A stretch of DNA of 64,000 nucleotides, taken from NCBI GenBank assembly GCA_003209475.1, contig QCQY01000003.1, forward strand, positions 1-64,000, read 5' to 3'. Position 1 is the stretch's first letter, and each line of letters opens with the position of its first letter. The position numbers were made by a program, and so were the translations under genes. The stretch comes from Prochlorococcus sp. AG-459-B06 (GTDB taxonomy: Bacteria; Cyanobacteriota; Cyanobacteriia; PCC-6307; Cyanobiaceae). Below, piece by piece: positions 34,541-46,300 of this stretch. The notes beneath the pieces are model-generated. The model did no database searches and was not told the origin of the DNA. It saw only the letters and a list, made by a program, of their open reading frames with translations.

Positions 34541-37500
34541 TTATTCTTTAACGCCTTCGATTTTATCTTCCACCTCTTGGTAAAGTTCTTTCAACTGTTC
34601 TATATTATCATCTGAGGTTTCCCAATATCCCCTGCCATTGACTTCTAGCAATGTTCCAACAATTCTTCTGAAACTATTAGGATTAAGATCCATTAATCTT
34701 TTCCTCATCTCTTCGTCATTTATAAATGTTTCATTAGTTTCTTCATATACAAAATTATCTACTTGACCACTTGTCGCACTCCAACCCAGAGTGTAATTAA
34801 GTCTGTTAGAAAGTTCTCTAACTCCTTCGTAGCCAGATTTGAGCATACCTTCATACCACTTAGGATTTAAAAGTTTTGTTCTTGAGTCTAATCTGATTGT
34901 TTCTCCAAGTGTTCTAACTTGAGCATTAGAAGTGGTTGTATCCGCTATGTAGCTACTTGGTTCTTTTCCGTCATCTCTTAATGTCTTGATCAATTTTGTT
35001 GGATCCGAATCAAAATAATGACTTACATCTGTTAATGAAATCTCTGAAGAATCAAGGTTTTGAAATGTAACATCTGCTGTTTTCATTACTGACTCAAATA
35101 CCTCTCTTTTTTGATTCATTTCACCTGGATTATCGGCATTAAAAGCATATGTTTTGCGTGATAGATACATTTCTTGTAATTCATTTTCTTCCTCCCATGT
35201 TGAATTTTCTACGGCTAAATTAACATTTGAACTGTAACTTCCACTTGCATTAGAGAATACTCTCGCTGAAGCTTCTCTGATAGAAGTGCCTTCTTTTTCT
35301 GCTTGTTCTAGTGAATGTTTCCTTACAAAATTAGATTCCAATGGTTCATCAGCTTCAGCTGCTATTTTGACTGCCTGATCTATTAAAGCCATTTGATTGA
35401 TAAATAGATCTCTAAATACTCCTGAACAATTAACTACTACATCTATTCTTGGTCTACCTAATTCCTCTAAAGGGATTAATTCTAGTTTGTTAATTCTTCC
35501 AACAGAATCTGGTTTTGGTTTTACTCCAACAAACCATAGGATTTGTGCCAGTGATTCTCCGTAGGTTTTGATGTTATCAGTACCCCATAAAACACATGCT
35601 ATCGTTTCAGGCCAGGTCCCTTGCTCTTCCTTTTGTCTTTCAATTAATTTGTCAACAACAGACTTTGCTGCAGCTACAGCTGCTGTAGTTGGGATTGATT
35701 GAGGATCAAGTGCATGGATATTTTTACCACTGGGCAAAACACCTGGATTTCTTATGGGATCTCCACCTGGTCCAGGTAAAACATAATTTCCATCCAATGC
35801 TTTAATGAGACTTTCCATTTCTTTGTCTGCGCAGACCTGTTCAAGACAGAAAAGTAAGTAATCAAATAATTTATTTAGTTCTTTCTGATTAACTTCATTA
35901 AATTCATTTAATCTGCAGACTCTTAGCCAAGGGGTAGGTAGATTTAGACCGAAAACTTTAAGTAAATCAAAAAGTTTGGAAAGAAGTGATTTTTCTAAAT
36001 AAACTCTGCCATCAATAATTTTTAAAGAGTTGACCATCGCAAAAATCGACTCTCTTGCTGTCTTTATGATTTTTTCATTTAACTCTACAAATTTAAGTTC
36101 ACCTTTATTATTACCATCATAAATTTGTTCAATAGTTAGACCCATGGATTCTGCGAGTAATCCAGGAAGAGATCTTAATCCCTCTTGTTCTCTCTCTAAA
36201 GATGCAATATTTACAAGTGTTGCAACAGCTTCTTCTGCTGTTGGAGCTTCCCCAATAGTATGAAGACCGCAAGGTAATAATCTACTTTCAATTTCCATCA
36301 ACTGTTTATAGACATTACCAACGAATAAATCTCTTTCATCTATTGAAAGTTCTTCTACGTCTTTTGAAGGAAGCTCTACATCTTTGTCAAGGTTACATTG
36401 TTTAGAAGTCTCAACTATTGCATTAACAATTTGACTACCCCTACTATTTTCTCTTAATTGTTGATAAGAACCAACAAGTTCACTTAGTTCTTTAAGTCCT
36501 TTGTAGAGTCCTGCATTTTCCGCTGGAGGAGTCAGATAACTAATAGTTGAAGCATATCCCCTTCTCTTAGCAATTGTTGCTTCAGAAGGATTATTCGCGG
36601 CATAGTAATACAAATTAGGCAATGATCCAATGAGAGAATCCGGATAGCAAGTTTCACTCATGCCCATCTGTTTCCCAGGCATAAATTCAAGTGAGCCGTG
36701 AGTTCCAAAATGAAGAACAGCATCAGCCCCCCAGATTTTTTCTACATACGTGTAATAAGCAGCAAAACCATGATGAGGACTTGCACTTCTTGAATATAGT
36801 AACCTCATTGGATCACCTTCATAACCGAATGTAGGTTGAACTCCTATAAAAACATTTCCAAAATGTTTTCCATAGATAAGAAGGTTTTGTCCGTCACTAT
36901 TTAGGTTCCCAGGAGGTTTACCCCAATTCTCTTCAAGTCTTTGTGAATATGGCGTGAACTCTTCGTATTCTTTTACTGACATCTTATGAGCAATATTTAA
37001 CTCTGGGGAGCCATCCATCGCTTCAGGATTGTTAATTACTTTTTCCATTAATTCTTTTGAATTACTTGGAAGTTCATCTATTTGATATCCTTTTGATTTC
37101 ATTTCAAGGAGAACTCTATAAATTGAACCGAAAACATTTAAGTACGCTGCTGTACCAACATTTCCTTTGTCTGGTGGAAAACTAAATACTGTAATAGCTA
37201 ATTTTTTGTCCTTTCTTTGTTTAACTCTTAAAGTTGACCATTTTATAGCTCTTTCAGCAATTACATCAACTCGATCTTGGAGCGTATGCGCCTTACCTGT
37301 GGCATCATCACGACCTGAGAGAATTATAGGTTCAATAGCACCATCAAGTTCTGGAATTGCAATCTGAAGTGCTACCTGAACTGGGTGTAAACCTAGATCA
37401 CTCTCTTCCCATTCTTGTGTTGTCTGGAAGACTAGTGGAAGTGCAACCATATAGGGTCTGTTGAGCTTTTTTAGAGCTTCAATAGCTCTAGGATGGTCTT

Positions 37501-38551
37501 GTCTTGCTGGCCCACCAACCAATGCAAATCCTGTAAGAGATACAACTCCATCTACAATAGGTTGATCTTTATTTATGGAATCAAAATAGAATTCATTAAC
37601 TGGCTTAGAAAAATCTAAACCCCCACAGAAGATAGGAAGTACTCTCGCACCTCTGTATTCCAATTCTTGAATAACGGCAACGTAGTGAGCATCATCTCCA
37701 GTAACAATATGACTTCTTTGAAGAACTAAACCTATTGTTGGAGTCTTGTCATCTTTAGGATTTATATCTTTCCTATTATTCTCCCAATTTTGATAATCTT
37801 TAAGATTTTCAAACATGCAAGGCGCCAGAGGATGCCAAATTCCTAAATCTGGGAATGTTTCAGGGTCTTGAATTTTAAATTCCTCTATTTGATCTTTTAT
37901 GCTCTCTGAAACTGCATACTTTTCAGAAATCATTAACAAGAAGTTTTTTAAGTTCTCAGTAGTTCCACCTAACCAATACTGAAAACTCAGAATGAATGTT
38001 CTAGCATCTTGTGCTTTTTCAACTGGTAGAAATTTAAGTATTGAAGGTAGTGTATTTAATAACTTCAACATTGAATCTTGGAAGCTTGCTCCATCAGATT
38101 CTTTTTTCTTTTTTATTAAATCTCCAATAATACTTTTAGATTGACCAAGTTGGGCCATACTAAATGAACCTAACTTATTTAATCTCATTACCTCTGGCAT
38201 AGAGGGAAAAATAATTGAGGCTTTAAGCTTATCTTTATATGGAGATACTGCATCAACTACTTTTTGAGCAAGATCTTCGATGAAAATTAAGGAAGCAACA
38301 AATAAATCTGCATTAGCTATATCTTCTTTAAAATCTTCAAAATTACTTTCATTTCTAAGTTCTTCGATAAGATAGCCTCTAAGGTCTATGCCTATTGGCC
38401 CATTCATCTTATTTATTGACTTTGCAGCTTCCGTTAAGGAATTTTGGTATTGTGGCTCAAGGACAACATAAACTGCTTTTATTACAACTTTGTGTTTGTT
38501 ACCCTCAACAGGAGATACTCTGCGGTTTGCTGAGCGGACCTGCGTAAACAT
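34541..38551 (-). CDS. chlH: Magnesium chelatase subunit H
   Basis: A 1336-residue protein, typical for the porphyrin-binding subunit that inserts Mg into protoporphyrin IX with ChlI and ChlD, the first committed chlorophyll step. The conserved centre [15 protein letters not shown] at about 614-628 and the strings [17 protein letters not shown] ([15 protein letters not shown]) are diagnostic. The CobN-like core is followed by a C-terminal tail ending KEL-like Glu/Asp-rich sequence. The gene is divergent from dapB with a 101-base gap, and is transcribed toward folP. ChlI and ChlD are not in this window. Confidence 0.97.
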   Translation of the reverse strand: MFTQVRSANRRVSPVEGNKHKVVIKAVYVVLEPQYQNSLTEAAKSINKMNGPIGIDLRGYLIEELRNESNFEDFKEDIANADLFVASLIFIEDLAQKVVDAVSPYKDKLKASIIFPSMPEVMRLNKLGSFSMAQLGQSKSIIGDLIKKKKESDGASFQDSMLKLLNTLPSILKFLPVEKAQDARTFILSFQYWLGGTTENLKNFLLMISEKYAVSESIKDQIEEFKIQDPETFPDLGIWHPLAPCMFENLKDYQNWENNRKDINPKDDKTPTIGLVLQRSHIVTGDDAHYVAVIQELEYRGARVLPIFCGGLDFSKPVNEFYFDSINKDQPIVDGVVSLTGFALVGGPARQDHPRAIEALKKLNRPYMVALPLVFQTTQEWEESDLGLHPVQVALQIAIPELDGAIEPIILSGRDDATGKAHTLQDRVDVIAERAIKWSTLRVKQRKDKKLAITVFSFPPDKGNVGTAAYLNVFGSIYRVLLEMKSKGYQIDELPSNSKELMEKVINNPEAMDGSPELNIAHKMSVKEYEEFTPYSQRLEENWGKPPGNLNSDGQNLLIYGKHFGNVFIGVQPTFGYEGDPMRLLYSRSASPHHGFAAYYTYVEKIWGADAVLHFGTHGSLEFMPGKQMGMSETCYPDSLIGSLPNLYYYAANNPSEATIAKRRGYASTISYLTPPAENAGLYKGLKELSELVGSYQQLRENSRGSQIVNAIVETSKQCNLDKDVELPSKDVEELSIDERDLFVGNVYKQLMEIESRLLPCGLHTIGEAPTAEEAVATLVNIASLEREQEGLRSLPGLLAESMGLTIEQIYDGNNKGELKFVELNEKIIKTARESIFAMVNSLKIIDGRVYLEKSLLSKLFDLLKVFGLNLPTPWLRVCRLNEFNEVNQKELNKLFDYLLFCLEQVCADKEMESLIKALDGNYVLPGPGGDPIRNPGVLPSGKNIHALDPQSIPTTAAVAAAKSVVDKLIERQKEEQGTWPETIACVLWGTDNIKTYGESLAQILWFVGVKPKPDSVGRINKLELIPLEELGRPRIDVVVNCSGVFRDLFINQMALIDQAVKIAAEADEPLESNFVRKHSLEQAEKEGTSIREASARVFSNASGSYSSNVNLAVENSTWEEENELQEMYLSRKTYAFNADNPGEMNQKREVFESVMKTADVTFQNLDSSEISLTDVSHYFDSDPTKLIKTLRDDGKEPSSYIADTTTSNAQVRTLGETIRLDSRTKLLNPKWYEGMLKSGYEGVRELSNRLNYTLGWSATSGQVDNFVYEETNETFINDEEMRKRLMDLNPNSFRRIVGTLLEVNGRGYWETSDDNIEQLKELYQEVEDKIEGVKE

Positions 38552-38652
38552 TGATTTTATTTAAGTATTTCTACCAGCCTACGAATGAAAAGACGTTATT
38601 GTGTGCAATATAAATAGCGTGTAACAACCTTTAAAAAAAATTTTTTACAAAA

Positions 38653-39501
38653 ATGATTGAAAATTCTCGAAAACCAATACCAGTACTAGTATCTGGAGCT
38701 TTGGGCAGAATGGGTAGCGAAGTTGTGAATACAGTATTAAATTCTACAGATTGTGAACTTGTTGCAGCAATTGACATAAATAAAAAGAACAATGGCTCAA
38801 ATATTTCTGAATTATTGAAGGTAAAAAATTGTGATGTTTTTGTTTCTAACGATTTTGAAGGAACTTTATGTTCTGTTAGTCAAAATTATAGAAATGAAAA
38901 TATCAAACCTGTTCTGGTTGATTTTACTCATCCTGATTCTGTATATGAAAATACCAGATCAGCTATTGCATACGGTATTTCACCAGTGGTTGGAACCACA
39001 GGACTTTCTCCCTCTCAAATAAAAGATTTATCTGTTTTTGCTGAGAAAGCATCTATTGGTTGTGCAATAATTCCCAATTTTTCAGTAGGCATGGTTCTTC
39101 TTCAGCAGGCAGCATCGGTAGCCGCAAAATTTTATGACAATATTGAATTAATAGAGATGCATCATAATCAAAAAGCTGATTCTCCTAGTGGTACCTGCAT
39201 AAAAACTGCAGAAATGATTGAAGAATATCCAAAGAAATTTAATCAGAATTTAGTAAAAGAGTCTGAGTCATTGAAAGGTGTGCGGGGAGGGGTCAGAGAT
39301 TCAGGAATTAATATACATTCTGTACGATTACCAGGATTATTAGCACATCAGTTAGTAATTATGGGATCTCCAGGTGAGACTTACACTATTAAGCATGACA
39401 CTATTGATCGAAAGGCATATATGCCAGGTGTTTTACAGGCTGTAAAAAAAATAGGTAATTATGAAACTCTAGTTTACGGACTTGAAAAATTGATTTTTTA
39501 A
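38653..39501 (+). CDS. dapB: 4-hydroxy-tetrahydrodipicolinate reductase
   Basis: A 282-residue NAD(P)H-dependent enzyme of lysine and diaminopimelate synthesis. The nucleotide motif is [12 protein letters not shown] at 13-24, GTTGLS and PNFSVGM come next, and the catalytic block [14 protein letters not shown] is at 168-181 with the His170-His171 pair. Length is normal. The next gene starts one base after its stop codon. Confidence 0.97.
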   Translation: MIENSRKPIPVLVSGALGRMGSEVVNTVLNSTDCELVAAIDINKKNNGSNISELLKVKNCDVFVSNDFEGTLCSVSQNYRNENIKPVLVDFTHPDSVYENTRSAIAYGISPVVGTTGLSPSQIKDLSVFAEKASIGCAIIPNFSVGMVLLQQAASVAAKFYDNIELIEMHHNQKADSPSGTCIKTAEMIEEYPKKFNQNLVKESESLKGVRGGVRDSGINIHSVRLPGLLAHQLVIMGSPGETYTIKHDTIDRKAYMPGVLQAVKKIGNYETLVYGLEKLIF

Positions 39502-39502
39502 A

Positions 39503-40144
39503 ATGCTCATTCCAATTAATACAAATCAAATTTCAAAACTTATTCCTGCAGTTGGTACAGGAAGCCAATTTAAGTACTCGTTGGGGAATCCGAGAAAAAT
39601 TCTTCAAAGAGTAATAGTTTCTTCAATTGGTGGATTTATTTCATTAATTATTAGTTCGACAGGAGATCAAACTAATAATTTCTGGTTATTCATATGTGTA
39701 GGTTTCTTTTTGTATATCATCTGGGGTCCAATTCTTGAATCAAGTAGAAAAAATTTACAATTAAGAAAATATAAATTTTTTTCTATATTTGATGGCTATA
39801 TATCAGATATCTATAAAACAGAAAAGATTGAAACTTCAAGAGAACAATCTAATAGGCAGGGTCGATTAGAAGTTATCGAAAACAAAAGAACTTGGTTAGT
39901 ACTTGAATTAGAAGATGAAGATGGTTATTTGGAAAAGTTAAGTTTTCCTATGGAAAATAAGCACAGTCAAATTAGGGTGGGTTCGAGTATTAGATGTTTA
40001 ATAACATCTGATAACCGTAATTTTGATAGAGATTTTTATTTGACCGATGCTTGGCTTCCTGAAATTAACTTATGGGTTGGTGAGTACCCCTATTTATTAA
40101 GACCAGCATTTGAGGAAATTTGCTATATTTATTTGAATAGATAG
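39503..40144 (+). CDS. Conserved-looking membrane protein
   Basis: A 213-residue protein. Residues about 35-53 and 61-76 form two spans (IVSSIGGFISLIISS; WLFICVGFFLYIIW). The C-terminal soluble domain has blocks such as RTWLVLELEDEDGYLEKLSF and FDRDFYLTDAWLPEINLWVGEYPYLLR. It looks like a family shared with plastids, but I cannot name it. It is coupled to dapB and precedes the hydroxylase gene. Confidence 0.6.
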   Translation: MLIPINTNQISKLIPAVGTGSQFKYSLGNPRKILQRVIVSSIGGFISLIISSTGDQTNNFWLFICVGFFLYIIWGPILESSRKNLQLRKYKFFSIFDGYISDIYKTEKIETSREQSNRQGRLEVIENKRTWLVLELEDEDGYLEKLSFPMENKHSQIRVGSSIRCLITSDNRNFDRDFYLTDAWLPEINLWVGEYPYLLRPAFEEICYIYLNR

Positions 40145-40163
40145 TTGATGCTTATACAATCTG

Positions 40164-41318
40164 ATGAAAAATAAATTCAATTTTAAAATTGTTGGATCCG
40201 GTCCCACAGGTCTATTACTTTCAATTGCACTTTCAAAATTTGATTGCAATATTTTTTTAACTGATTTATTAACAAAAGATAGATTAATTGATAAAGATAA
40301 AACTTATGCAATTACTCACTCAACAAAAAAAATCTTATCTAAATTCAGACTTTGGGAAAAATTAGAACCTTTTTTATTTGGCTTTGATACCCTTTCAATT
40401 TCAGATAGCGTAACTTCTGCTTTGACCAACTTAACAACTTCTGACTTAGATGATGATATAAGTTCTGCTGAAAATATTGGCTGGGTAGTTAAACATTCGG
40501 ATCTTATGAATGTATTTTTTCAGGAGATTGATAATTATGAAAATATTTTTTTTATTACGCCACAGAAATTATTAGGTAAAAAAATAATATTTGATTATCA
40601 ATTCCTTTCTACAGGAGCAAACTCACTTGATAAAAAATTGTTTGATTTTGTAGATATAAAAAAATCTTATAGCCAGTCTTGTTTAACTTTTAAAGTTTCT
40701 CTTAGAGGTCATTGTGAAAAGCGTGCTTATGAAATTTTTAGAAAAGAAGGCCCACTTGCATTATTACCTTTAGAAAAAAACCTATATCAAGTAATTTGGA
40801 CTTCCAGTACATTAAAGGCTATTGAAAGATTAAATTCTGATAAGAATTATTTAATGGATAATTTATCAACTATCTTGCCGGAGGAATTTAAGTTGGATCA
40901 AATAGTTGGCGAATGTAATATTTTTCCTATTTCTTTATCCTTAAATTTACCAGTTTTAAATTTTAAAAAATTTGTTTTTGTAGGAGATGCATTTCATACA
41001 TTTCATCCTGTTGGTGGTCAGGGTCTAAATAGTTGTTGGAGAGACGTTAATACTATTTTTGATATTTTTAATGAAAATAATGCTATCACTAAATTGAAAC
41101 TGAGTTTATTTAAATTTAAATATGTTCCAAGCAGAATTATAGATATTATCATTACTATTTTCATAACTGACTCATTGATATCAATTTTTGCTAATAGAAA
41201 CCTTTTTTTATTTCCAATAAGGAAATTTTCATTTTTACTTTTAAACAATTTTCTTTTTATAAGAAAATTTGTCCTCAATCAAATGACTAAATCTCTAATT
41301 TACTCAAGAATTAGATAG
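40164..41318 (+). CDS. UbiH/COQ6-type FAD monooxygenase
   Basis: A 384-residue flavoprotein hydroxylase. The dinucleotide motif IVGSGPTGLLLSIAL is at 9-23, and the second FAD block is VGDAFHTFHPVGGQGLN around 273-289 with Asp275. Such enzymes hydroxylate quinone precursors. In cyanobacteria, which make plastoquinone by another route, the substrate is unclear. The middle region carries the expected substrate domain of average length. It is followed after 5 bases by a DUF2949 gene. Confidence 0.85.
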   Translation: MKNKFNFKIVGSGPTGLLLSIALSKFDCNIFLTDLLTKDRLIDKDKTYAITHSTKKILSKFRLWEKLEPFLFGFDTLSISDSVTSALTNLTTSDLDDDISSAENIGWVVKHSDLMNVFFQEIDNYENIFFITPQKLLGKKIIFDYQFLSTGANSLDKKLFDFVDIKKSYSQSCLTFKVSLRGHCEKRAYEIFRKEGPLALLPLEKNLYQVIWTSSTLKAIERLNSDKNYLMDNLSTILPEEFKLDQIVGECNIFPISLSLNLPVLNFKKFVFVGDAFHTFHPVGGQGLNSCWRDVNTIFDIFNENNAITKLKLSLFKFKYVPSRIIDIIITIFITDSLISIFANRNLFLFPIRKFSFLLLNNFLFIRKFVLNQMTKSLIYSRIR

Positions 41319-41323
41319 ATCTC

Positions 41324-41521
41324 ATGAATAATTATGTATCTAGAGAAATGATAATTTATTTATTTAATGTAGTAGGTTTAGATGAGTCTTCTATTGAACT
41401 TGGTATAAAATTATCGATAAAAAATAACACTCCACTACCAATATTATTATGGAGTTATGGAATGCTAACTATTGAAGAACTTGATAAGTTATATTCATTT
41501 TTATTTCAAATAATGGATTAA
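41324..41521 (+). CDS. DUF2949 family protein
   Basis: A 65-residue acidic helical protein: MNNYVSREMIIYLFNVVGLD, then SIELGIKLSIKNNTPLPILLWSYGMLTIEELDKLY, a pattern I recall as the cyanobacterial DUF2949. Function is unknown. It starts 5 bases after the hydroxylase gene and precedes the DUF3038 gene. Confidence 0.75.
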   Translation: MNNYVSREMIIYLFNVVGLDESSIELGIKLSIKNNTPLPILLWSYGMLTIEELDKLYSFLFQIMD

Positions 41522-41560
41522 TAATTCTGTTATAGTTAGTACATATTCTAATAAAGAACA

Positions 41561-42085
41561 ATTACAGTTTTAACTAGAGGAAATCAGGTATCAAGAAAAT
41601 CTATAGAGAATCTTGATTTATTATTATTAATACTAGAAACTATCGACTTAAATGGCATACAGTCCTTTTACAATTTATCAAATAAACTTAATTTAAATAA
41701 TGTTCTACCAAATAAAATTACTATTTGGAAATTAAGAAATAATAATCCATTGAGAAAATCTTATGTTAGCAACAATATTAAACTTAACGAATTCGATGCC
41801 TTAATTAGAATTACAGTTGAAATGTCTAAATATTTATACCCTTACATCAGAGAGATAATGAAATCTAAAGAAGATCTTGAAGAGAATTCAGTTATTTGGA
41901 ATGATTTTAATAAGAGATTTATTGAGTTGATTAAAGAGAGATTTAATATGAATAGTATTAGAGTGAAAAAGCTTTTAAACCAAGCTGAAAATGATGAAAT
42001 CATCATAAAATCTTTGCTTATATTATCATTTTGCATTTCAAATCAGGGTTATCAAAAGTTGAAGAATTTTTTATACGATTTTTAA
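41561..42085 (+). CDS. DUF3038-like protein with no standard start codon
   Basis: The frame is open from 41555 (after an in-frame TAA) to 42085. Its N-terminal part ENLDLLLLILETIDLNGIQS and the WKLRNNNPLRKS segment match the cyanobacterial DUF3038 pattern. No ATG, GTG or TTG exists in frame before the TTG at 41750, which would discard 60 plausible residues. ATT at 41561 (used for the coordinate) and ATA at 41603 are the only rare-start candidates near an AGAGGA purine stretch at 41576-41581. The gene overlaps nothing and is followed one base later by the DUF4335 gene, its usual neighbour. Confidence 0.6.
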   Translation: MTVLTRGNQVSRKSIENLDLLLLILETIDLNGIQSFYNLSNKLNLNNVLPNKITIWKLRNNNPLRKSYVSNNIKLNEFDALIRITVEMSKYLYPYIREIMKSKEDLEENSVIWNDFNKRFIELIKERFNMNSIRVKKLLNQAENDEIIIKSLLILSFCISNQGYQKLKNFLYDF

Positions 42086-42086
42086 T

Positions 42087-42677
42087 ATGATGCAAAATAA
42101 ATTGTCATTTCATCAATCTTCAGTAAGTCTTGAAATAATTGGATTGCCAGATTATTCCAATGATGAAAATAAAGATCAAATATCTATAATCTCTCAATGG
42201 AAATTAACCATAATTGATAAACCACTTATTGAAGGTAAAGTTGAGCATTTGGGCCCTATTATGAATGCTTTTTATATTTATTCAAATCTTTTAATAAAAA
42301 ACGAAATACCACTTTTTGAGTCTAAGTTAATTGATATAAAAGCTGACAATCTTCACATACATAATATAGTTCTCAAGAGCTCTAAACCAAATGTAAAGCC
42401 TTTAATTTTAAAGATTGGTAATTCATTGCTTTCAGATACCATAAATTGTTTTGATCAGTTAAATGAATCGCCAAAAGTAAGAATAAAAAAACCTGATGTA
42501 CCTAATAACTTTCCTAAAAAATTAAGATATGGGTTAATTAAAAAAGATAATTTTCTAAATTTCTTTATACCACCGTTTATTGCAATTTGCTCTTTAATTC
42601 TATTCTCCTCTTCTTTTATTATTTTTTATAGTCCTTTAGAAAATATAGAAAAAAAAGAACTAATAAATCCTGAATAA
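42087..42677 (+). CDS. DUF4335-like protein
   Basis: A 196-residue protein. LSFHQSSVSLEIIGLPDYSN and SQWKLTIIDKPLIEGKVEHLGPIMNAF form a beta-rich N-terminal domain, and a single C-terminal span lies near 154-178. Adjacency with DUF3038 is a standard cyanobacterial arrangement, which supports the call. Function is unknown. It begins one base after the DUF3038 stop. Confidence 0.75.
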   Translation: MMQNKLSFHQSSVSLEIIGLPDYSNDENKDQISIISQWKLTIIDKPLIEGKVEHLGPIMNAFYIYSNLLIKNEIPLFESKLIDIKADNLHIHNIVLKSSKPNVKPLILKIGNSLLSDTINCFDQLNESPKVRIKKPDVPNNFPKKLRYGLIKKDNFLNFFIPPFIAICSLILFSSSFIIFYSPLENIEKKELINPE

Positions 42678-42764
42678 AGAACAATTAGCATCTTAAATAC
42701 AAACACGATACTATAGGTTAATTTCTTCTCAGAGTTATTCAATTTATTCTTTGAGCTTTGATTT

Positions 42765-43133
42765 ATGGCAGATTTAAACATCCCAAATTTGAATATTAAA
42801 TCTGATAAATATATTTTTAAAAAAAAATTAAATTTAAGAAGAAAATCAAAAAGAAGACTATTTACTGAATCTTTCTTTTTGTTTATTTTGAGTGTTTTAT
42901 TAGTTTATATAAATTATTTAATTCCTAATAAAAATTTGCTATTACAAAATCTACCTTCGACATTTAATAAATCTTTTTTATCATTAATAGATCTCTTTTC
43001 ATGTCTTTATGAAATTTTTTTGGTAATTTTTATTTTTGCTTCTTCTTTTACTGCTCTTATTTTAATGATAGGTTCTTTTTATAGGTTACGTAGAGTGTCT
43101 AAGAGAAAGTCAAAACAAATTATTTATAAATAA
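42765..43133 (+). CDS. Small integral membrane protein, unknown
   Basis: A 122-residue protein. A basic lead (KKLNLRRKSKRRLF) is followed by two spans at about 34-50 and 78-101. A basic tail RRVSKRKSKQ completes the topology with both ends cytoplasmic. No family recognised. It is convergent with the micro-protein gene at 43136-43297. Confidence 0.55.
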   Translation: MADLNIPNLNIKSDKYIFKKKLNLRRKSKRRLFTESFFLFILSVLLVYINYLIPNKNLLLQNLPSTFNKSFLSLIDLFSCLYEIFLVIFIFASSFTALILMIGSFYRLRRVSKRKSKQIIYK

Positions 43134-43135
43134 TT

Positions 43136-43297
43136 TCAAATAGGTTGCATCAGGCCACCACTTCCTGAATCAGAATCATCATCATCATTTTCTGTTTCTT
43201 CTCCAAATAAGGCAAATATCCCAAGTACAATTGATGAGAGAATGATTGATAAGGGTAAAATCGAAGTTTGGAATTCGACGTCTATGTATTCACCCAT
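43136..43297 (-). CDS. 53-residue single-span protein with an acidic C-terminal tail
   Basis: From the ATG at 43297 the minus strand reads MGEYIDVEFQTSILPLSIIL and ends GGLMQPI before TGA. A span at about 12-30 is followed by GEETENDDDDSDSGSG. The acidic tail and tidy length make this a believable small membrane protein, perhaps of a photosynthetic complex. It is located directly downstream of mfd's end on the same strand side. No family named. Confidence 0.6.
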   Translation of the reverse strand: MGEYIDVEFQTSILPLSIILSSIVLGIFALFGEETENDDDDSDSGSGGLMQPI

Positions 43298-43369
43298 AAA
43301 AAAATTAAATTTTAATAAACCTAACCGAATTCGAACTGATTCGCGGATTTTAAATAATTATTTAATAAT

Positions 43370-46300
43370 TTATTCTCTTTTAATAAGTTCTTTATCGAAA
43401 TTCTTTATTTCTTTTTCAAAGGACCCGAACCATAACATAAGTTGATTAATTTGATTTTGAATTTCAGTTGCACCTAAACCCCTTATGGTGATGGTTGATA
43501 ATTGTTCGCCTTCATTAAAATTAAATTTATTTTGAACACTTCTTGCCAAAGAATTTTTAAGAATTTTAAAGGTAGAATTTTTTAATTTTGTCTCTATCAC
43601 GATGTTTGGCTTTTTGAGCTTGATCTTATTAAAACCACATTTTTTTGCTAGTAATTTTAGTTTCATTATCATAATTAAGGACTCAACAGGTTTGGGGAAA
43701 TTTCCATATCTATTCACCCAGTCTGTAGCTAATTCAGTTAATTCATAATTATTTGAACATTCAGTAGCAGATTTGTAAGCCTCAAGCTTCTCGTCTCTGT
43801 TTAATATCCATGTTGCAGGTATAAATGCATTTATTGGTAGATCAATTTGAGTATCGTTAACCTCAGGTATTTCTTGCCCACTGATTTCTGAAATAGCCTC
43901 ATGGAGCATTTCTATATACAAATCATATCCTATAGCATTAACTTTTCCACTTTGTTCTTCTCCTAGTAAACTACCAACACCTCTTATTTCCATATCTTTC
44001 ATTGCAAGTTGGTATCCACTTCCTAGTTCTGAAAAGTCTTTTATCGCTTTCAATCTTTGTTTTGAAGCTTCATTAATTTTATTTATATTTGGATAAAATA
44101 ACCAAGCATGTGCTTGCACACCGCTTCTACCAACTCTTCCTCTAAGTTGATAAAGTTGTGAAAGGCCAAATTTGTGAGAATCTTCAATAATGATTGTATT
44201 TACTTTAGGAATGTCTAATCCACTTTCAATTATCGTTGTGCATATCATTAAATCTACTTCTCCATTATTAAAAGCAATCATTGCATTTTCAAGCTCTGTT
44301 TCTTTCATTTGCCCATGAGCAACAATAAATTTTAAGCTGGGAAACATATTTTTTAATTTGTTTACAGCTTGATCAATATCAGAAATTCTTGGAAGAACAT
44401 AAAAAATCTGACCCCCCCTATCAAGTTCTTGATTAATTGCAGTTCTTATAACATCCATATCTATTTCAGATAGATATGTTTTTATTGATCTTCTTGATGG
44501 AGGAGGAGTATTTAGTAAGCTCATTTGTCTTAGTCCAGATAAGCTCATATAAAGAGTTCTTGGAATTGGAGTTGCCGAAAGAGTTAAAACGTCAATGTTG
44601 GTTTTGATTTTTTTAATTTTCTCCTTTTGCCTGACTCCAAATCTTTGTTCTTCATCAATAACAAGTAGTCCTAAATTTTTGATTTCTATTTCTTTTCCTA
44701 AAATTTGGTGCGTTGCTACAACTAAATCAATTTTGTTATTTTTCAATCCTGCATAGATTTCCTTTCTTTCATTAACGCTTTTGAATCTATTGAGTAATGA
44801 TACTTTTATTGGGTAAGGTGAAAATCTATTGTTTATTGTTCTCCAATGTTGCTGAGCTAGGATTGTTGTGGGTGCTAGTAATATTACCTGTTTGCCTGAT
44901 GTAATAGCCTTAAAAATTGCCCGAACAGCGACTTCTGTTTTACCAAATCCTACATCTCCACAAACTAGCCTGTCCATTGGCTTATCGCTTTCCATATCAG
45001 ATTTTATTTCTTCTACAGCAGTAATTTGATCAGGTGTTGGTTGATAAGGGAATGATTCCTCTAATTCGTCTTGCCAAGGACCATCTTCTGGGTAAATGTA
45101 CCCCTTTAATTTTTCTCTCTTTGCATAAAGTTTTAAAATATCGATAGCAACTTTTTTGATTTGTTTCTTATTTTTATCTTTAATTTTTTCCCATTCTGTC
45201 CCTCCTAATTTATTTATTTTTGGCTTAATTTTTCCGCTTGATCTATATCTGTTAACACTACCAAGTTGATCAGCGGCAACACTTATCTTCCCATCCTGAT
45301 ACTGAATGACTAAATAATCTCTTGAATCTCCAGTTATATTTATTTTTTCAATTCTTAAAAATTTTCCTATTCCATGATTTTTATGAACTATAAAATCACC
45401 GGGACTAATCTTATTTACATTTATATTTGAATTGACACTTCTTTTTTTTCTTCTTATGAATGCATTATTAAAAAGAGATTTTTGTGAAAATAATTCTTTA
45501 TCTGTTATCAGGACAACTTTCCATATAGGAAGATAAAAACCCTCGATTTCATAATTATTCTTATTTTTTAAAATTAAAGGAGTTGAATTATTAATTGACT
45601 TAAATGCTTCATTAATATTATTAGGATTGTTTAAGAAATTTGTATTGCATTCGTGTTCAAAAAGTAAAGTCCTGGTTCTCAATGGCTGTGCTGATAATAT
45701 CCACACTTTTTCATTATTTTTTATATTTTTATTTATATCATTGGATAATTTTCCTATATTTTTAGAGTATGAATTTAATCTTTTATCGTTTATCAAAAAC
45801 CTATTATCAATATTGACTTTAGATTCAAATTCATAAATTTTTATTAAATTAAAATTTCCTAGTGAATTTAATATTTCTTCAAACGTTAAATGCAAATTAG
45901 GTTTGGCCTCTAAATTAATTTCATTATTTTTAAGGTTCTCATTTAATTCATTCGCACAATTATCAAAATTACTTTCTGAATCTAGATACCAATTATTTGC
46001 AAATTTTTTACAATCTTCTAATTCATCAATCACAAGAATTGTTTCCCTATTTATAAAATCTATTATATTTGAGGGTTGTTTTTCAACTATTCCTAAATAA
46101 CGATCAAGATTATTTTTATCTAAATCTTCTGAATTAAAAATACTGTTCTTAGATAAATTATTTAACTTATCTTTTATTAGTAAATCGAATCCAGCCTGTA
46201 TTATTTCAATGTTATTGATACTTTCTAATGTTTTCTGTGTTTGGGGATCATATTCTCTTATTTTCTCAATTACATTATCAAAAAATTCTAATCTTATAGG

